From NCBI RefSeq assembly GCF_019801965.1, contig NZ_JAHVIA010000006.1, positions 186,001 to 250,000 of the forward strand: a stretch of 64,000 nucleotides of DNA, written 5' to 3'. Positions 7,460 to 16,753 of this stretch are shown here, piece by piece; the stretch's first letter is position 1; each line of letters opens with the position of its first letter. This DNA comes from Salipiger bermudensis (GTDB lineage: Bacteria > Pseudomonadota > Alphaproteobacteria > Rhodobacterales > Rhodobacteraceae). The notes under the pieces were generated by a model, which saw only the letters and a list, made by a program, of their open reading frames with translations, searched no databases and was not told the origin of the DNA. Both the position numbers and the translations under genes were made by a program.

Positions 7460-8152
7460 CTAGCTCCGTTCCGAGATCTTGCCCGGGTTGTCGATGACCC
7501 TGAGACCGAGCCGCGCTTCGCGGGCGCGGCGGACTTGCCGTGGCAGCAGGTTGCCGGCCAGCGCCGAGAGATAGGCGCCGATCTCGGCCTCGGCGCGCTC
7601 GCGGCTCTTCTTGGCCCGCAAGAGCCGCCCGAGCGACGAGCCGCGCTCCGCCGCCTTGGCCGCCAGCAGCATCAGGGCGATCTCGCGCAGGCGGTAGAGC
7701 GTCATCTCCGCCACGTCCGGGCTGAGACCGGCGAGCAGCGGCTCGGGCGGGGTGATCTCGGAGAGCAGCTCGCGAAGGGTCTCGCCATGCTTCGACTCCT
7801 CGGCGCGGGTCAGGCAGACCTCGACCACGCCGGCCATCTCGGCCTGAAACACCGCCCGGCCGACCTTGGCGCTCTGCTCGGAATAGCCCTGCTGGCGCAG
7901 CATCGTCAGATCACCGCGCTTCGGGTCATCGGTGACCGTCAGCCCGTCGAGCTCGAGCTCGGAGGGCTCGGACTCGCCGAGCGCGTCGCGCAGGCCGCCG
8001 GCCTCGGCGAACACCGCGAGCTGCAGGAGATCGTCCCGCGAGAGATCGCAGGAGAGGCGGCTGATGCCGGTGCCGCGGTCTCCCCGGAAGCTCAGGGAGA
8101 GACGGCAGGTGCCGTCGTCGCGCATGTCCATGACGAAGATTTTCGAAGCCAT
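7460..8152 (-). CDS. Hypothetical cytoplasmic protein
   Basis: 230 residues from ATG 8152 (sequence MASKIFVMDMRDDGTC). No signal peptide or membrane segment. The first 60 residues look like a beta-rich domain; the centre and C-terminal half are helical and charged (EEIGAYLSAL-type helices rich in Arg/Glu). I do not recognise a family. It is monocistronic, convergent with the small Cys gene and divergent from glgX, with a weak ribosome site. Confidence 0.6.
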   Translation of the reverse strand: MASKIFVMDMRDDGTCRLSLSFRGDRGTGISRLSCDLSRDDLLQLAVFAEAGGLRDALGESEPSELELDGLTVTDDPKRGDLTMLRQQGYSEQSAKVGRAVFQAEMAGVVEVCLTRAEESKHGETLRELLSEITPPEPLLAGLSPDVAEMTLYRLREIALMLLAAKAAERGSSLGRLLRAKKSRERAEAEIGAYLSALAGNLLPRQVRRAREARLGLRVIDNPGKISERS

Positions 8153-8533
8153 GCGCGGCAATTAGGCATAGCCCGCGACGGGTGCAAGCGGGGCTTTCGG
8201 TGACGCGACAGCCGCTGGCGGATTTCGACCGATGCGGCCGCTGGCCCGGCCGGCAACACATCCGCGGGGCGGAATTCGACGGGCGGCGCGATAATTTTCG
8301 GGAACCGATTGCGGCCATGTCGTGTTGGGGTCGTGGTCGGCAGACGTGCGGCCTGCGAGTCTCCCCGTCCTTCGGTCGCAGGTGCCGGACAAGACCCAGC
8401 GCAGACCCCTTTGACACCCGAGCGACCGTGAGAGGATGCCCACGCGAATGCCAGACCGCTTTTCGCACGCCATGCCCGCCTCCCGGTCGTCTTTCGGCCC
8501 GTCTCTCCCCTCCCTCTGATCCCGGACACTGTC
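8153..8533. other. Intergenic region upstream of glgX
   Basis: 381 bases between two divergent genes. It is GC-rich with short inverted repeats around 8227-8250 (GCCGCTGGCCCGGCCGGC). Open frames crossing it lack ribosome sites and overlap known genes in the wrong frame. I see no convincing promoter or RNA gene. Confidence 0.5.
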
Positions 8534-10618
8534 ATGCTTCACTCGCATAACGAGACAATCGATCCGCGCGACGTCAGCGTCGATCCCGCCCGCTCCCGCC
8601 CCGATCAGCTCGGCGCCCGTTTCGACGGCGAAGGCACCAATTTCGCGCTGTTCTCGCAGCATGCCGACGCGGTCGAGCTCTGCCTCTTCGACGCCGCCGG
8701 CGAGGAGGAGCTGGCGCGGGTCGAGCTGCCGCGCGCCGAGGGCGGCATTTTCTTCGGCTATTGCCCGGGCGTGCTGCCGGGGCAGGCCTATGGCTACCGG
8801 GTGCACGGACCGCACAAGCCCAAGGAGGGCCACCGCTTCAATCCGCACAAACTCCTCCTCGATCCCTACGCCATGGCGATGCGCGGCACGCTGACCTGGG
8901 ATGATGCGCTCTACGGCTACCCGGTGGGCGGCTCCGATCTCGAGCTCGACACGCGCGACAGCGCCGCCTTCATGCCCAAGGCCGTGGTCGCCGATCCGGT
9001 CTTCGACTGGGAGGCCGATCAGCAACCGCGCGTGCGCTGGCAGGACACGGTGATCTACGAGGCGCATGTGAAGGGGCTGACCATGCGCCATCCGGGCGTT
9101 GTCCAAGCCGATCGCGGCACCTTTCGCGGCCTCGCCTCGGAGCCGGTGATCGAACATCTGCAGAAGATCGGCGTCAGCACCATCGAGCTGCTGCCGATCC
9201 ATGCGATGGTGCAGGACCGCCATCTCGTCGAGCAGGGCTTGCGCAATTACTGGGGCTACAACACGCTGGGCTTCTTCGCGCCGAACCGCAATTACCTCGC
9301 GGGCGAGGACGTGCGCGAGGTGCGCGCCGCGGTGAAGCGCTTCCACGCGGCGGGCATCGAGGTCATCCTCGACGTGGTCTACAACCACACCGCGGAGGGC
9401 AACGAGCTCGGGCCGATGCTGTCGTTCAAGGGCATCGACAACGCCAGCTATTACCTGCTCTCGCCCGAGGATCGCCGCCACGGCTTCGACACCACCGGCA
9501 CCGGCAATACGCTCAACGTCTCGCATCCGATGGTGCTGCGGCTGGTGATGGACTCTTTGCGCTACTGGGTCGAGGCCTTCCACGTCGACGGCTTCCGCTT
9601 CGACCTCGCCTCGACGCTGGCGCGCGAGCCCGACGGGTTCGAGCGCGAGGGCGCCTTCTTCAACGCCATCCGGCAGGATCCGGTGCTGAGCCAGGTCAAG
9701 CTCATCGCCGAGCCATGGGATGTCGGCGAGGGCGGCTACCAGGTCGGCGGTTTTCCCTGGCCCTTCCGCGAGTGGAACGACAAGTTCCGCGATGACGTGC
9801 GCGCCTTCTGGCGCCGCGATCCGGGGCTCTTGCCCGGCCTGTCGGAGCGGCTGATGGGCAGCCCGGTGCAGTTCGATCATTCGCTGCGGCCCGCCACCTC
9901 CTCGGTGAATTTCGTTGCCGCCCATGATGGCTTCACCATGTGGGACACGGTCTCGTACAACGACAAGCACAACGAGGCCAATGGCGAGGGCAACCGCGAC
10001 GGCCACGGACACAACCTCTCGGACAACATGGGCGATGAGGGCGCTACCGACGATGCCGGCATCAACGCCGCCCGCGAGGCGCGGGTGAAGGGAATGCTGG
10101 CAACGCTGCTGCTGTCACACGGGGTGCCGATGCTGCTGGCGGGCGACGAGCTGGGCCAGAGCCAGGGCGGCAACAACAACGCTTATTGCCAGGACAATGA
10201 GATCACCTGGATCGACTGGGAGGGCGCGCGGCCGGGGCTGGTCGAGGCGGTGTCGGCGCTGACCGCACTGCGCCGCGAGTGGCGCGGGCACCTGGCGCCC
10301 TACGGCTTCTGGCCGCGCCCCGAGGCCACCGAGACCACCTGGATCCACCCCGAGGGCCGCGAGATGTCGGGCGATGACTGGCAGGATGGCGGGCTTTTCG
10401 CGGTGGGGATGCGCCACCACCAGGAAGACTGCGCCGACCTGATCGTGCTGGTCAATGGCGGCGACGCCTGCACCTTCACGCTGCCGGAAGAGGGCGATTG
10501 GGAACTCATCCTCGATACCGCGCGCGATCCGGTGAGCTGCGCCGAGCCGATCGCGGACCGGCTGACCGTCGAGACCCAGTCGGTGGCGGTTCTCCGGGAT
10601 CTCTCGGCCGCTGGCTGA
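8534..10618 (+). CDS. glgX: Glycogen debranching enzyme GlgX
   Basis: 694 residues, the usual GlgX length. An N-terminal CBM48/E-set domain (about 25-150) is followed by a GH13 barrel with DVVYNHTAEGN (280-290), the nucleophile D357 in GFRFDLAS, acid/base E393 in IAEPWDVGEGGYQVGGFP and transition-state Asp D465 in NFVAAHDGFTMWD. It hydrolyses alpha-1,6 branches of phosphorylase-trimmed glycogen. No other glycogen gene is in the window, so it is split from a glg operon. The ATG at 8534 has only a weak ribosome site, but no better start lies before the first conserved strand. Confidence 0.95.
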   Translation: MLHSHNETIDPRDVSVDPARSRPDQLGARFDGEGTNFALFSQHADAVELCLFDAAGEEELARVELPRAEGGIFFGYCPGVLPGQAYGYRVHGPHKPKEGHRFNPHKLLLDPYAMAMRGTLTWDDALYGYPVGGSDLELDTRDSAAFMPKAVVADPVFDWEADQQPRVRWQDTVIYEAHVKGLTMRHPGVVQADRGTFRGLASEPVIEHLQKIGVSTIELLPIHAMVQDRHLVEQGLRNYWGYNTLGFFAPNRNYLAGEDVREVRAAVKRFHAAGIEVILDVVYNHTAEGNELGPMLSFKGIDNASYYLLSPEDRRHGFDTTGTGNTLNVSHPMVLRLVMDSLRYWVEAFHVDGFRFDLASTLAREPDGFEREGAFFNAIRQDPVLSQVKLIAEPWDVGEGGYQVGGFPWPFREWNDKFRDDVRAFWRRDPGLLPGLSERLMGSPVQFDHSLRPATSSVNFVAAHDGFTMWDTVSYNDKHNEANGEGNRDGHGHNLSDNMGDEGATDDAGINAAREARVKGMLATLLLSHGVPMLLAGDELGQSQGGNNNAYCQDNEITWIDWEGARPGLVEAVSALTALRREWRGHLAPYGFWPRPEATETTWIHPEGREMSGDDWQDGGLFAVGMRHHQEDCADLIVLVNGGDACTFTLPEEGDWELILDTARDPVSCAEPIADRLTVETQSVAVLRDLSAAG

Positions 10619-10625
10619 GCCTGCG

Positions 10626-10660
10626 CCGCGCCCGGGCCCATCGGCGGCATCCGGGCGCGG
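10626..10660 (+). terminator. Stem-loop after glgX
   Basis: Arms CCGCGCCCGG (10626-10635) and CCGGGCGCGG (10651-10660) are perfect complements with a 15-base loop, eight bases after the glgX stop. No T tract follows, so termination is possible but weakly supported. Confidence 0.35.
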
Positions 10661-10783
10661 CCTCGCCTCGCGTCGGCGGGCCGCCGCCGGTTCCCGTTTC
10701 CCCGGAAAAGCTCACCCGGTTGTGAACTTTCTGCGCCCCTGATGCGTTGCCTCGCGAAAGAGAACAGCGAAAGGGACACCGAG

Positions 10784-12448
10784 ATGAAGCAAATGCCACC
10801 GCAGGACTCCTTCTGGATCTTTCCAAAGGTTCACCGGCCCGTCTTCATCGTCTCGGCGGGGCTGATCGTCGGCTTCATCCTCTTCGGGGTGCTGTTCAAC
10901 GATCTCGCCAACACCATCTTCACCGGGCTGCAGACCCTCTTGGCGCGCTATCTCGGCTGGGCGATGATCCTGCTGGTCAATGCGCTCCTGCTCTTCACCC
11001 TGGTGATGGCGATCGGGCCGTTCGGCGATGTGCGGCTCGGCAAGATGGAGGAAGATCCGGAATACTCGATCTTCTCCTGGACGGCGATGCTGTTCAGCGC
11101 CGGCATCGGCATCGGGCTGATCTACTGGGGCGTGGCCGAGCCGATGTATCATTTCCTCGCCCCGCCGATGGAGGAGGCGCAGAGCGTCGCCGCGGCGCAG
11201 GAGGCGATGGCGATCAGCTTCATGCACTGGGGCTTCCACGCCTGGGCGATCTACGCCGTGGTCGGGCTGGCCTTGGCCTATTACCATTTCCGCAAGGGCC
11301 TGCCGCTCTCGATCCGCTCGACGCTCTACCCGCTGATCGGCGATCGGGTCTACGGCTTCTGGGGCGACGTGGTCGATATCGTCGCGGTGTTCGGCACCAT
11401 GTTCGGCATCGTCACCTCGCTCGGCCTCGGTGCGACGCAGGTCAATGCCGGGCTCGAGCAGGTCTTCGGCCTGCCCAACAACGCCCTGGTGCAGATCCTC
11501 ATCATCGCCGCGATCACGCTGATGGCGACGCTTTCGGTGGTGGCGGGGCTCGACGGCGGCATCAAGCGGCTGTCGAACGTCAACATCATCCTGACCATGG
11601 TGCTGCTCGCCTTCATGGTGATCGTCGGCCCGACGCTGTTCATCTTCGACAGCTTCATCGACAATTACGGCTACTATCTCAGCCGGCTGATCCAGCTCGG
11701 TACCTGGAGCGAAGGCTGGGTCGGTGGCAACGATGGCGGCAGCTGGCAGGACAGCTGGACGATCTTCTACTGGGCCTGGTGGGTCAGCTGGGCGCCCTTC
11801 GTGGGCGTCTTCATCGCCCGCATCAGCCGTGGCCGCACGGTGCGCGAGTTCATCCTCGGCGTGATGCTGCTGCCCTGCACGATCATGTTCTTCTGGTTCA
11901 CCGCCTTCGGCGGCACCGCGATCTCGATCTCGCTCGGCGGCGATCAGGCGCTGGTCGAGGCCACGCAGGAAAACTATGCCAATACCATGTTCGTGCTGCT
12001 GGAGTATTTCCCGCTGTCGAGCGTCACGGCGGTGTTTGCTACGGTGCTGATCGTGATGTGGTTCGTGACCTCGTCGGACTCGGGCAGCTTCGTGATCGAC
12101 ATGCTGACCGCCGGCGGCGATCCCAACCCGCCGAAGGTCCAGCGCATCTTCTGGGCGGTGACCGAAGGTGCGGTGGCCTCGGTGCTGCTGCTCGCCGGCG
12201 GGCTCGAGGCGCTGCAGGCGGCGGCGGTGGTCGCGGGCTTCCCCTTCGCGGTGGTGCTCTGCCTGATCGCCTGGTCGCTGGTGCGGGCGCTGCGCTGGGA
12301 TGACCTGATGATGCACCGCCACCGCCAGCGCTACCGCAGCGACCGCGAGGCCGAGCACAACATGCCCGGCGATATCCACGACGAGTATGTCGAGCGCGAC
12401 CGCACGCGGGAGGACACGCCCTCCGGTCGGATGAAGCCGGCGGAGTAA
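10784..12448 (+). CDS. BCCT-family betaine/choline/carnitine transporter
   Basis: 554 residues from ATG 10784 (AAAGGGA nine bases upstream); an in-frame ATG at 10742 would add 14 polar residues. Twelve transmembrane helices are expected. Family signatures: FSAGIGIGLIYWGVAEPM, the Trp-rich helix FYWAWWVSWAPFVGVFIARISRGRTVREF, and a Gly-rich unwound TM3. BCCT carriers import betaine, choline, carnitine, ectoine or DMSP by Na+ or H+ symport. The C-terminal tail (about 500-554) is charged and histidine-rich, like osmosensing tails. Substrate not predictable; no neighbouring betaine or DMSP genes. Confidence 0.92.
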   Translation: MKQMPPQDSFWIFPKVHRPVFIVSAGLIVGFILFGVLFNDLANTIFTGLQTLLARYLGWAMILLVNALLLFTLVMAIGPFGDVRLGKMEEDPEYSIFSWTAMLFSAGIGIGLIYWGVAEPMYHFLAPPMEEAQSVAAAQEAMAISFMHWGFHAWAIYAVVGLALAYYHFRKGLPLSIRSTLYPLIGDRVYGFWGDVVDIVAVFGTMFGIVTSLGLGATQVNAGLEQVFGLPNNALVQILIIAAITLMATLSVVAGLDGGIKRLSNVNIILTMVLLAFMVIVGPTLFIFDSFIDNYGYYLSRLIQLGTWSEGWVGGNDGGSWQDSWTIFYWAWWVSWAPFVGVFIARISRGRTVREFILGVMLLPCTIMFFWFTAFGGTAISISLGGDQALVEATQENYANTMFVLLEYFPLSSVTAVFATVLIVMWFVTSSDSGSFVIDMLTAGGDPNPPKVQRIFWAVTEGAVASVLLLAGGLEALQAAAVVAGFPFAVVLCLIAWSLVRALRWDDLMMHRHRQRYRSDREAEHNMPGDIHDEYVERDRTREDTPSGRMKPAE

Positions 12449-12484
12449 TCGACGGGACACTATATATAGATGTGCCATGAGGAG

Positions 12485-12514
12485 CGCCCCCGCGGGATTT
12501 CGCGGGGGCGTTTG
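12485..12514 (+). terminator. Intrinsic terminator of the BCCT gene
   Basis: Stem CGCCCCCGCG (12485-12494), 6-base loop, CGCGGGGGCG (12501-12510), then TTTGTG. It lies 37 bases after the stop codon. Confidence 0.8.
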
Positions 12515-12966
12515 TGCTTGCGGCGGCGGGGCAGGGCCGGCGGCGCCGCGCTTTGTGACGCTGGATGGGCGATTTCGGCTGTCACGGTCGCGCGCGATTC
12601 CAAGGATCGCGATTTCTGAAATTGACCGAGTCCACGGTCTCCACAGGCGAAACACGGCAAACTGAGGGCTTCTACCGTAAAGGTTGTAAGCGGTCAGCTT
12701 AGCGAATTGCAATTTCAAGCTTTGCAAAACAATCTAAAGCAGATTGAGTGCTCGCTAGGCACCCGTAATGACGTGTAATATTTCGCTAAGGTTACGATCC
12801 GGGTCGCGACTGTGGCGTTTCCACCACAGCGCGAGGGTGCTGCCCGGTTTTGATCGAATCCCCTGATTCTTGCCGGTTGAACGTCCCATTTCGGTCGTCT
12901 TTGCTTTGTCTAACAAGAGCAGACAAAGGCGGAGGATCCACCTCCAGTTGAACAAAAGGGCGACTA
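12515..12966. other. Leader region upstream of the RTX subtilase
   Basis: About 450 bases without a gene, AT-richer from 12660 on. It includes a strong stem at 12804-12815 and 12824-12834 (TCGCG, bulged A, CTGTGG paired with CCACAG CGCGA). The stem may be a leader structure or an operator. No promoter match is good enough to place. Confidence 0.45.
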
Positions 12967-15801
12967 ATGACTGGTACTACCCTTAGGGCAAATCTTGATC
13001 TCGCGCAGGCCGGGATCGATGTCGGACCTTCCTCGGACCCGAGCTTCACGCGCAGCTGGTTCTTTGAAGCCTCCAACCGATCCGACATCAAAATCGATGT
13101 TGAATCCGTGTGGGAAGATTATACCGGCGAGGGCATCAAGGTCGGCGTTCTCGACTCCCAGATCGACTACAAGCATGCCGATCTCAAATCGGCCTACGAT
13201 CAGACCCTGGATTACGATTTCGATCAGAACACGGGCGATATCGACATCCGGCCGACCAAGCTGGCGAGCTCGCACGGCACCATGGTTGCCGGTGTGATCG
13301 CGGCGGAAGCCGGCAACGGCGAAGGCTCCGTCGGCATCGCCTATGACGCGACGCTGGTCGGCCTCGCGATGAACTACAGCAGCGCGAACGTCGTCGAGCA
13401 GGCGCTGAACGGCATCCGTGCCGGCGCGGAGCTCGACGTGCTGAACAACAGCTGGAGCTTCACCGCCAACTTCGCGGACAACTTCTCGAAGGGATCGGCG
13501 GGCGCCGAGATGGAAGCGGCGCTGGCCTACACCGCCGGCGAAGGCCGCGACGGGCTGGGCACCTCGATGGTGTTCGCCGCCGGCAACTCGGGCAGCGACG
13601 GCATCTCGAACTATCACAACTTCCAGAACTCGCCCTACACCATCGCGGTGGGCGGCGTGAAGGCCAACGGCGATGCCGCGGGCTTCACCAGCATCGGCGC
13701 CAACGTGCTGCTGTCGGCGGCCGGCACCGATGTCTTCACCACCCTGCCGAACAACAGCTACAAGGATGGCGCCGACGGCACCTCCTTCGCGGCCCCGGCG
13801 GTTACCGCCGTGATCGCGCTGATGCTCGAGGCCAACCCCGAGCTCGGCTATCGCGACATCCAGCAGATCCTCGCCATCTCGGCCCGCAAGGCGGGGCTCG
13901 GCGACGGCGTGGCGCATGGCGAGGGTTGGGTCACCAACGGCGCCGAGAACGTCAATGGCGGCGGCATGCATTTCTCCGACAGCTTCGGCTACGGCATGCT
14001 CAACGCGCATGATGCAGTGCGGCTCGCCGAAATCTGGACGACGCAGGAAACCCTCGAGAACCGTGAAACCCTCGAGACCTCGGTCAAGACCGACGACATG
14101 CTGATCGCCGGCAAGAACGATCGCATCGAGGTCGATATCAACGTCACCGAGGATATCGAGGTCGAGCACGTTCAGCTCTCGATGAACCTGAGCTGGGCGT
14201 ATACCGGCGATCTCGACGTCTGGCTGGTCTCGCCGGATGGCACCGCCGTCAAGCTGATGTACGATCTGCCCGACACCGACCGGGTCGGCGTGGTCAAGAA
14301 TTTCGAGTTCTCCTCGGTGGCCACGATGGGCGAAATGTCAGCCGGGACCTGGAAGCTGGTGATCGAGAACACCAACCCCGACGCTCAGGCCGGCTCCGGC
14401 GAGCCGATGACCGGCTCGCTGCGCGAGGTCACGCTCAAGGTGCATGGCAATGCCGAGAGCCTCGAGGATGATGTCTATGTCTACACCGACGAGTTCGGCC
14501 TGCTCTACGAGGGCAGCGATCTCAAGTCGCGCCAGATCATCGATGACAGCGATGGCGGCATCGACACGCTGAACATCGCCGCGGTGACCAGCGACAGCGT
14601 CATCGATCTCAGCGCCGAGAGCGCCAGCAAGATCGCCGGTATCGCCGTCGACATCGCCGCCAACACGATCGAGAACGTCTTCGCCGGCGATGGCGACGAC
14701 CTGCTCACCGGCAGCGCCGCCGACAACGACATCCGCGGTGGCCGCGGCAACGACACGATCAACTTCAGTGCCGGCGCCGACACCATCGACGGTGGCAGAG
14801 GCATCGACACGCTGGTGCTCGACACGGTGATCGGCGCGGTCTCCGGCTGGATCACCGATGCGGGCAACTTCATGCTCGGCCTCTTCGAAGAAGCGGTCTC
14901 GCTGATCAGCAATATCGAGTTCTACACCTTCGGCGACGTCACCTATTCCCACGACGAGGTCATGGCCGTCCTGAGCAACGATGGCGACATCGCTGTCGAG
15001 GAGCCCGAGGCTCCGGCCGTCGAAGCGCCGGCACCCGAGGAGCCCGAGGCTCCCGTCGAGCAGCCCGCCGAGCCGGAAGCGCCCGTCGCTGAAGAGCCCG
15101 CGGTCGAGGAGCCGGTGGCAGAAGAGCCTGTCGCTGAAGAGCCTGTTGCCGAGGAGCCCGTGGCGGAAGAGCCCGTCGCGGAAGAACCGGTGGCTGAGGA
15201 GCCTGAGTTCGAGATCGTGCTGAGCGGCGCCGAGGGCGAGGATCGCCTGCGCGGCGGCGATGAGGCCGAATGGATCGAAGGCAACGAAGGCGACGACTAT
15301 CTCGTCGGCAACGGCGGCGACGACTTCATTCTCGGCGGTGTCGGCCATGACAAGGTGCGCGCCGGCTCGGGCATGGACTCGATCTACGGCGGCGCTGGCA
15401 ATGACACGCTGATGGGCGAGGAAGGCAACGATTACCTCGAGGGCAACGAAGGAGACGACATCCTTCGCGGCGACGAGGGGGACGATGTCCTCTACGGTGG
15501 CGCTGGCCTGAACCGCCTTCAGGGTGGCGACGGCGCGGACGCCTTCGTCTTCAACCTGGCCGACGAGGGTGCCGTGAGCATCATCACCGATTTCGATGCT
15601 GCAGAGGGCGATCACCTGGTGCTGAAATACGGCGAGGCGGCAGCTCAGAGCAGCGTGACCTTCGAGTTCATGCATGACGGCCGCGCCACCTATCTGATCG
15701 CGGATTACGATGGCGTCGAGAGCGTCCTCGCCGAGATCTACGGTCAGGGTGTCGAAGAGCTTCAGACCGTCGAGCAGGCCGGAACGGTCATGTTCACCTG
15801 A
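12967..15801 (+). CDS. Secreted RTX subtilisin-like protease with P domain
   Basis: 944 residues without an N-terminal signal peptide. Peptidase S8 domain (about 45-365) with catalytic D63 (VLDSQID), H103 (SSHGTMVAG), oxyanion N207 (AAGNSGS) and S273 (GTSFAAP). A proprotein-convertase P/jelly-roll domain follows at 375-485 (LDVWLVSPDGT). A first RTX patch lies near 565-600, then a Pro/Glu linker of repeated EEPVA units (about 675-750), then seven to eight RTX nonapeptides (GGxGxDxhx, 765-860) and a C-terminal type I secretion tail ending VMFT. It is probably exported by a type I system encoded elsewhere and folds on Ca2+ outside the cell. Confidence 0.93.
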   Translation: MTGTTLRANLDLAQAGIDVGPSSDPSFTRSWFFEASNRSDIKIDVESVWEDYTGEGIKVGVLDSQIDYKHADLKSAYDQTLDYDFDQNTGDIDIRPTKLASSHGTMVAGVIAAEAGNGEGSVGIAYDATLVGLAMNYSSANVVEQALNGIRAGAELDVLNNSWSFTANFADNFSKGSAGAEMEAALAYTAGEGRDGLGTSMVFAAGNSGSDGISNYHNFQNSPYTIAVGGVKANGDAAGFTSIGANVLLSAAGTDVFTTLPNNSYKDGADGTSFAAPAVTAVIALMLEANPELGYRDIQQILAISARKAGLGDGVAHGEGWVTNGAENVNGGGMHFSDSFGYGMLNAHDAVRLAEIWTTQETLENRETLETSVKTDDMLIAGKNDRIEVDINVTEDIEVEHVQLSMNLSWAYTGDLDVWLVSPDGTAVKLMYDLPDTDRVGVVKNFEFSSVATMGEMSAGTWKLVIENTNPDAQAGSGEPMTGSLREVTLKVHGNAESLEDDVYVYTDEFGLLYEGSDLKSRQIIDDSDGGIDTLNIAAVTSDSVIDLSAESASKIAGIAVDIAANTIENVFAGDGDDLLTGSAADNDIRGGRGNDTINFSAGADTIDGGRGIDTLVLDTVIGAVSGWITDAGNFMLGLFEEAVSLISNIEFYTFGDVTYSHDEVMAVLSNDGDIAVEEPEAPAVEAPAPEEPEAPVEQPAEPEAPVAEEPAVEEPVAEEPVAEEPVAEEPVAEEPVAEEPVAEEPEFEIVLSGAEGEDRLRGGDEAEWIEGNEGDDYLVGNGGDDFILGGVGHDKVRAGSGMDSIYGGAGNDTLMGEEGNDYLEGNEGDDILRGDEGDDVLYGGAGLNRLQGGDGADAFVFNLADEGAVSIITDFDAAEGDHLVLKYGEAAAQSSVTFEFMHDGRATYLIADYDGVESVLAEIYGQGVEELQTVEQAGTVMFT
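15093..15209 (+). repeat. In-gene tandem repeat coding EEPVA
   Basis: About seven imperfect 15-base units (GAAGAGCCCGTCGCG-like) encode the Pro/Glu linker between the protease/P-domain part and the C-terminal RTX block. Third bases vary between units, so the array is not freshly expanded. Confidence 0.75.
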
Positions 15802-15841
15802 TCAGCGGCCCTGCAACGGCAGGGAGGATCGCAAGAGTTCG

Positions 15842-15877
15842 ACTGGCGGCGCCGAAGAGCGCCGCCAGTTTCGCGTT
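15842..15877 (+). terminator. Intrinsic terminator after the subtilase
   Basis: Stem ACTGGCGGCGC (15842-15852), loop CGAAGA, GCGCCGCCAGT (15859-15869), followed by TTCGCGTTT. It lies 40 bases after the stop and between convergent genes. Confidence 0.75.
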
Positions 15878-15964
15878 TGAGGTCAGCCGGTTTTCCCGGC
15901 GCTGGATCCGGGCGCTGCAGGGAGGATGCCTCGGCAGCGGCGCCGACGCATCGAAGGGCAGGCG

Positions 15965-16753
15965 CTACGCGCCCGCGACCTGCGCTTCGAACCGCGCATA
16001 GGCCGCTTCGACCTTGGCGCGCAGATCCGGAGAGATGTCGAGCTCGAGCGCCGCATCCGCCTCGGGCGCATCGGCCCGCGCTTCGATCCGGGTGTACTTC
16101 CCGCTGGCGAAGGGATCTCCGCCGCCACCCTTGCGCGACGCGGCATGGCTCTCGTAGCGGTTCTCCAGCGGCGGCGAGAGAGCGAGTTGCGTTCCCAGTG
16201 CCGCCAACGCCGCTTCCGGATCGGCGAGCAGCGCGGCATGGGTGATGCCGAAGCGGCGCTCGGGTGCGAACCGGTCCCACAGGAGATGCATCGCGTGGAG
16301 CCGCTCGAGATAGTAGATCGCCGCAGCCTCGTGGTCGGGATACTCGCCATCCCGCCCGAGATCCCGGTAGAGCTTGCAGATCGACCGGATCGAGGCGGCC
16401 GGACGGCGGGCCACGAAGATCCCGAAGGATCGGAAGAACGCCTCCGGCGCGGCTTCGTCATGCCGGTTGTGCAGGATCTTGTCGAACAGATGCGTCGCGC
16501 CCGGCTTCCACGACTTGCGCAGCGCCTGGTTGACGACCAGACGCCCGAGCGCGCCCTTGCCATCGTAGCGGACATGGGCCTCGCCATAACCGCTCACGTC
16601 GGGACGGGTGCACAGGATGTTGGACAGGGCCGTCGAGCCGCACCGCATGTGGGCGAGTATGAAGATGCACCGGTCGTAGCCGCATTGCGGCAGGGCGGTT
16701 GCAACGGTCGCGCCAAGTGCGGATTTGGTCGCGGTGCGGAGCGCATTGCTCAT
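15965..16753 (-). CDS. Sulfotransferase-family protein (EPS cluster)
   Basis: 262 residues from ATG 16753 (AAGGA upstream). The N-terminal PAPS-binding loop is AHMRCGSTALSNIL (about 36-49), and a 3'-phosphate-like segment FVARRPAASIRSICKLYRDLG follows near 112. This form, with MRCGST instead of KSGTT, is common in bacterial capsule or EPS sulfotransferases. Its ATG overlaps the stop of the upstream acyltransferase gene (ATGA at 16750-16753), so both modifiers are translated together. It is the last gene of a three-gene leftward operon (polymerase, acyltransferase, sulfotransferase). Inferred role: sulfation of a polysaccharide or glycolipid. Confidence 0.75.
   Translation of the reverse strand: MSNALRTATKSALGATVATALPQCGYDRCIFILAHMRCGSTALSNILCTRPDVSGYGEAHVRYDGKGALGRLVVNQALRKSWKPGATHLFDKILHNRHDEAAPEAFFRSFGIFVARRPAASIRSICKLYRDLGRDGEYPDHEAAAIYYLERLHAMHLLWDRFAPERRFGITHAALLADPEAALAALGTQLALSPPLENRYESHAASRKGGGGDPFASGKYTRIEARADAPEADAALELDISPDLRAKVEAAYARFEAQVAGA

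Noticed and set aside
8162-10012. 616-residue minus-strand frame opposite glgX
   Set aside because: GlgX has its full catalytic set on the plus strand; the antisense product has no recognisable domain.
10712-12727. 671-residue minus-strand frame over the BCCT gene
   Set aside because: Shadow of a strongly supported membrane transporter; composition rich in His, Arg, Asp and Glu is typical of an antisense reading.
15093-15209. Regular DNA repeats considered as a CRISPR-like array
   Set aside because: Units are 15 bases, contiguous, in frame and encode EEPVA; there are no spacers.
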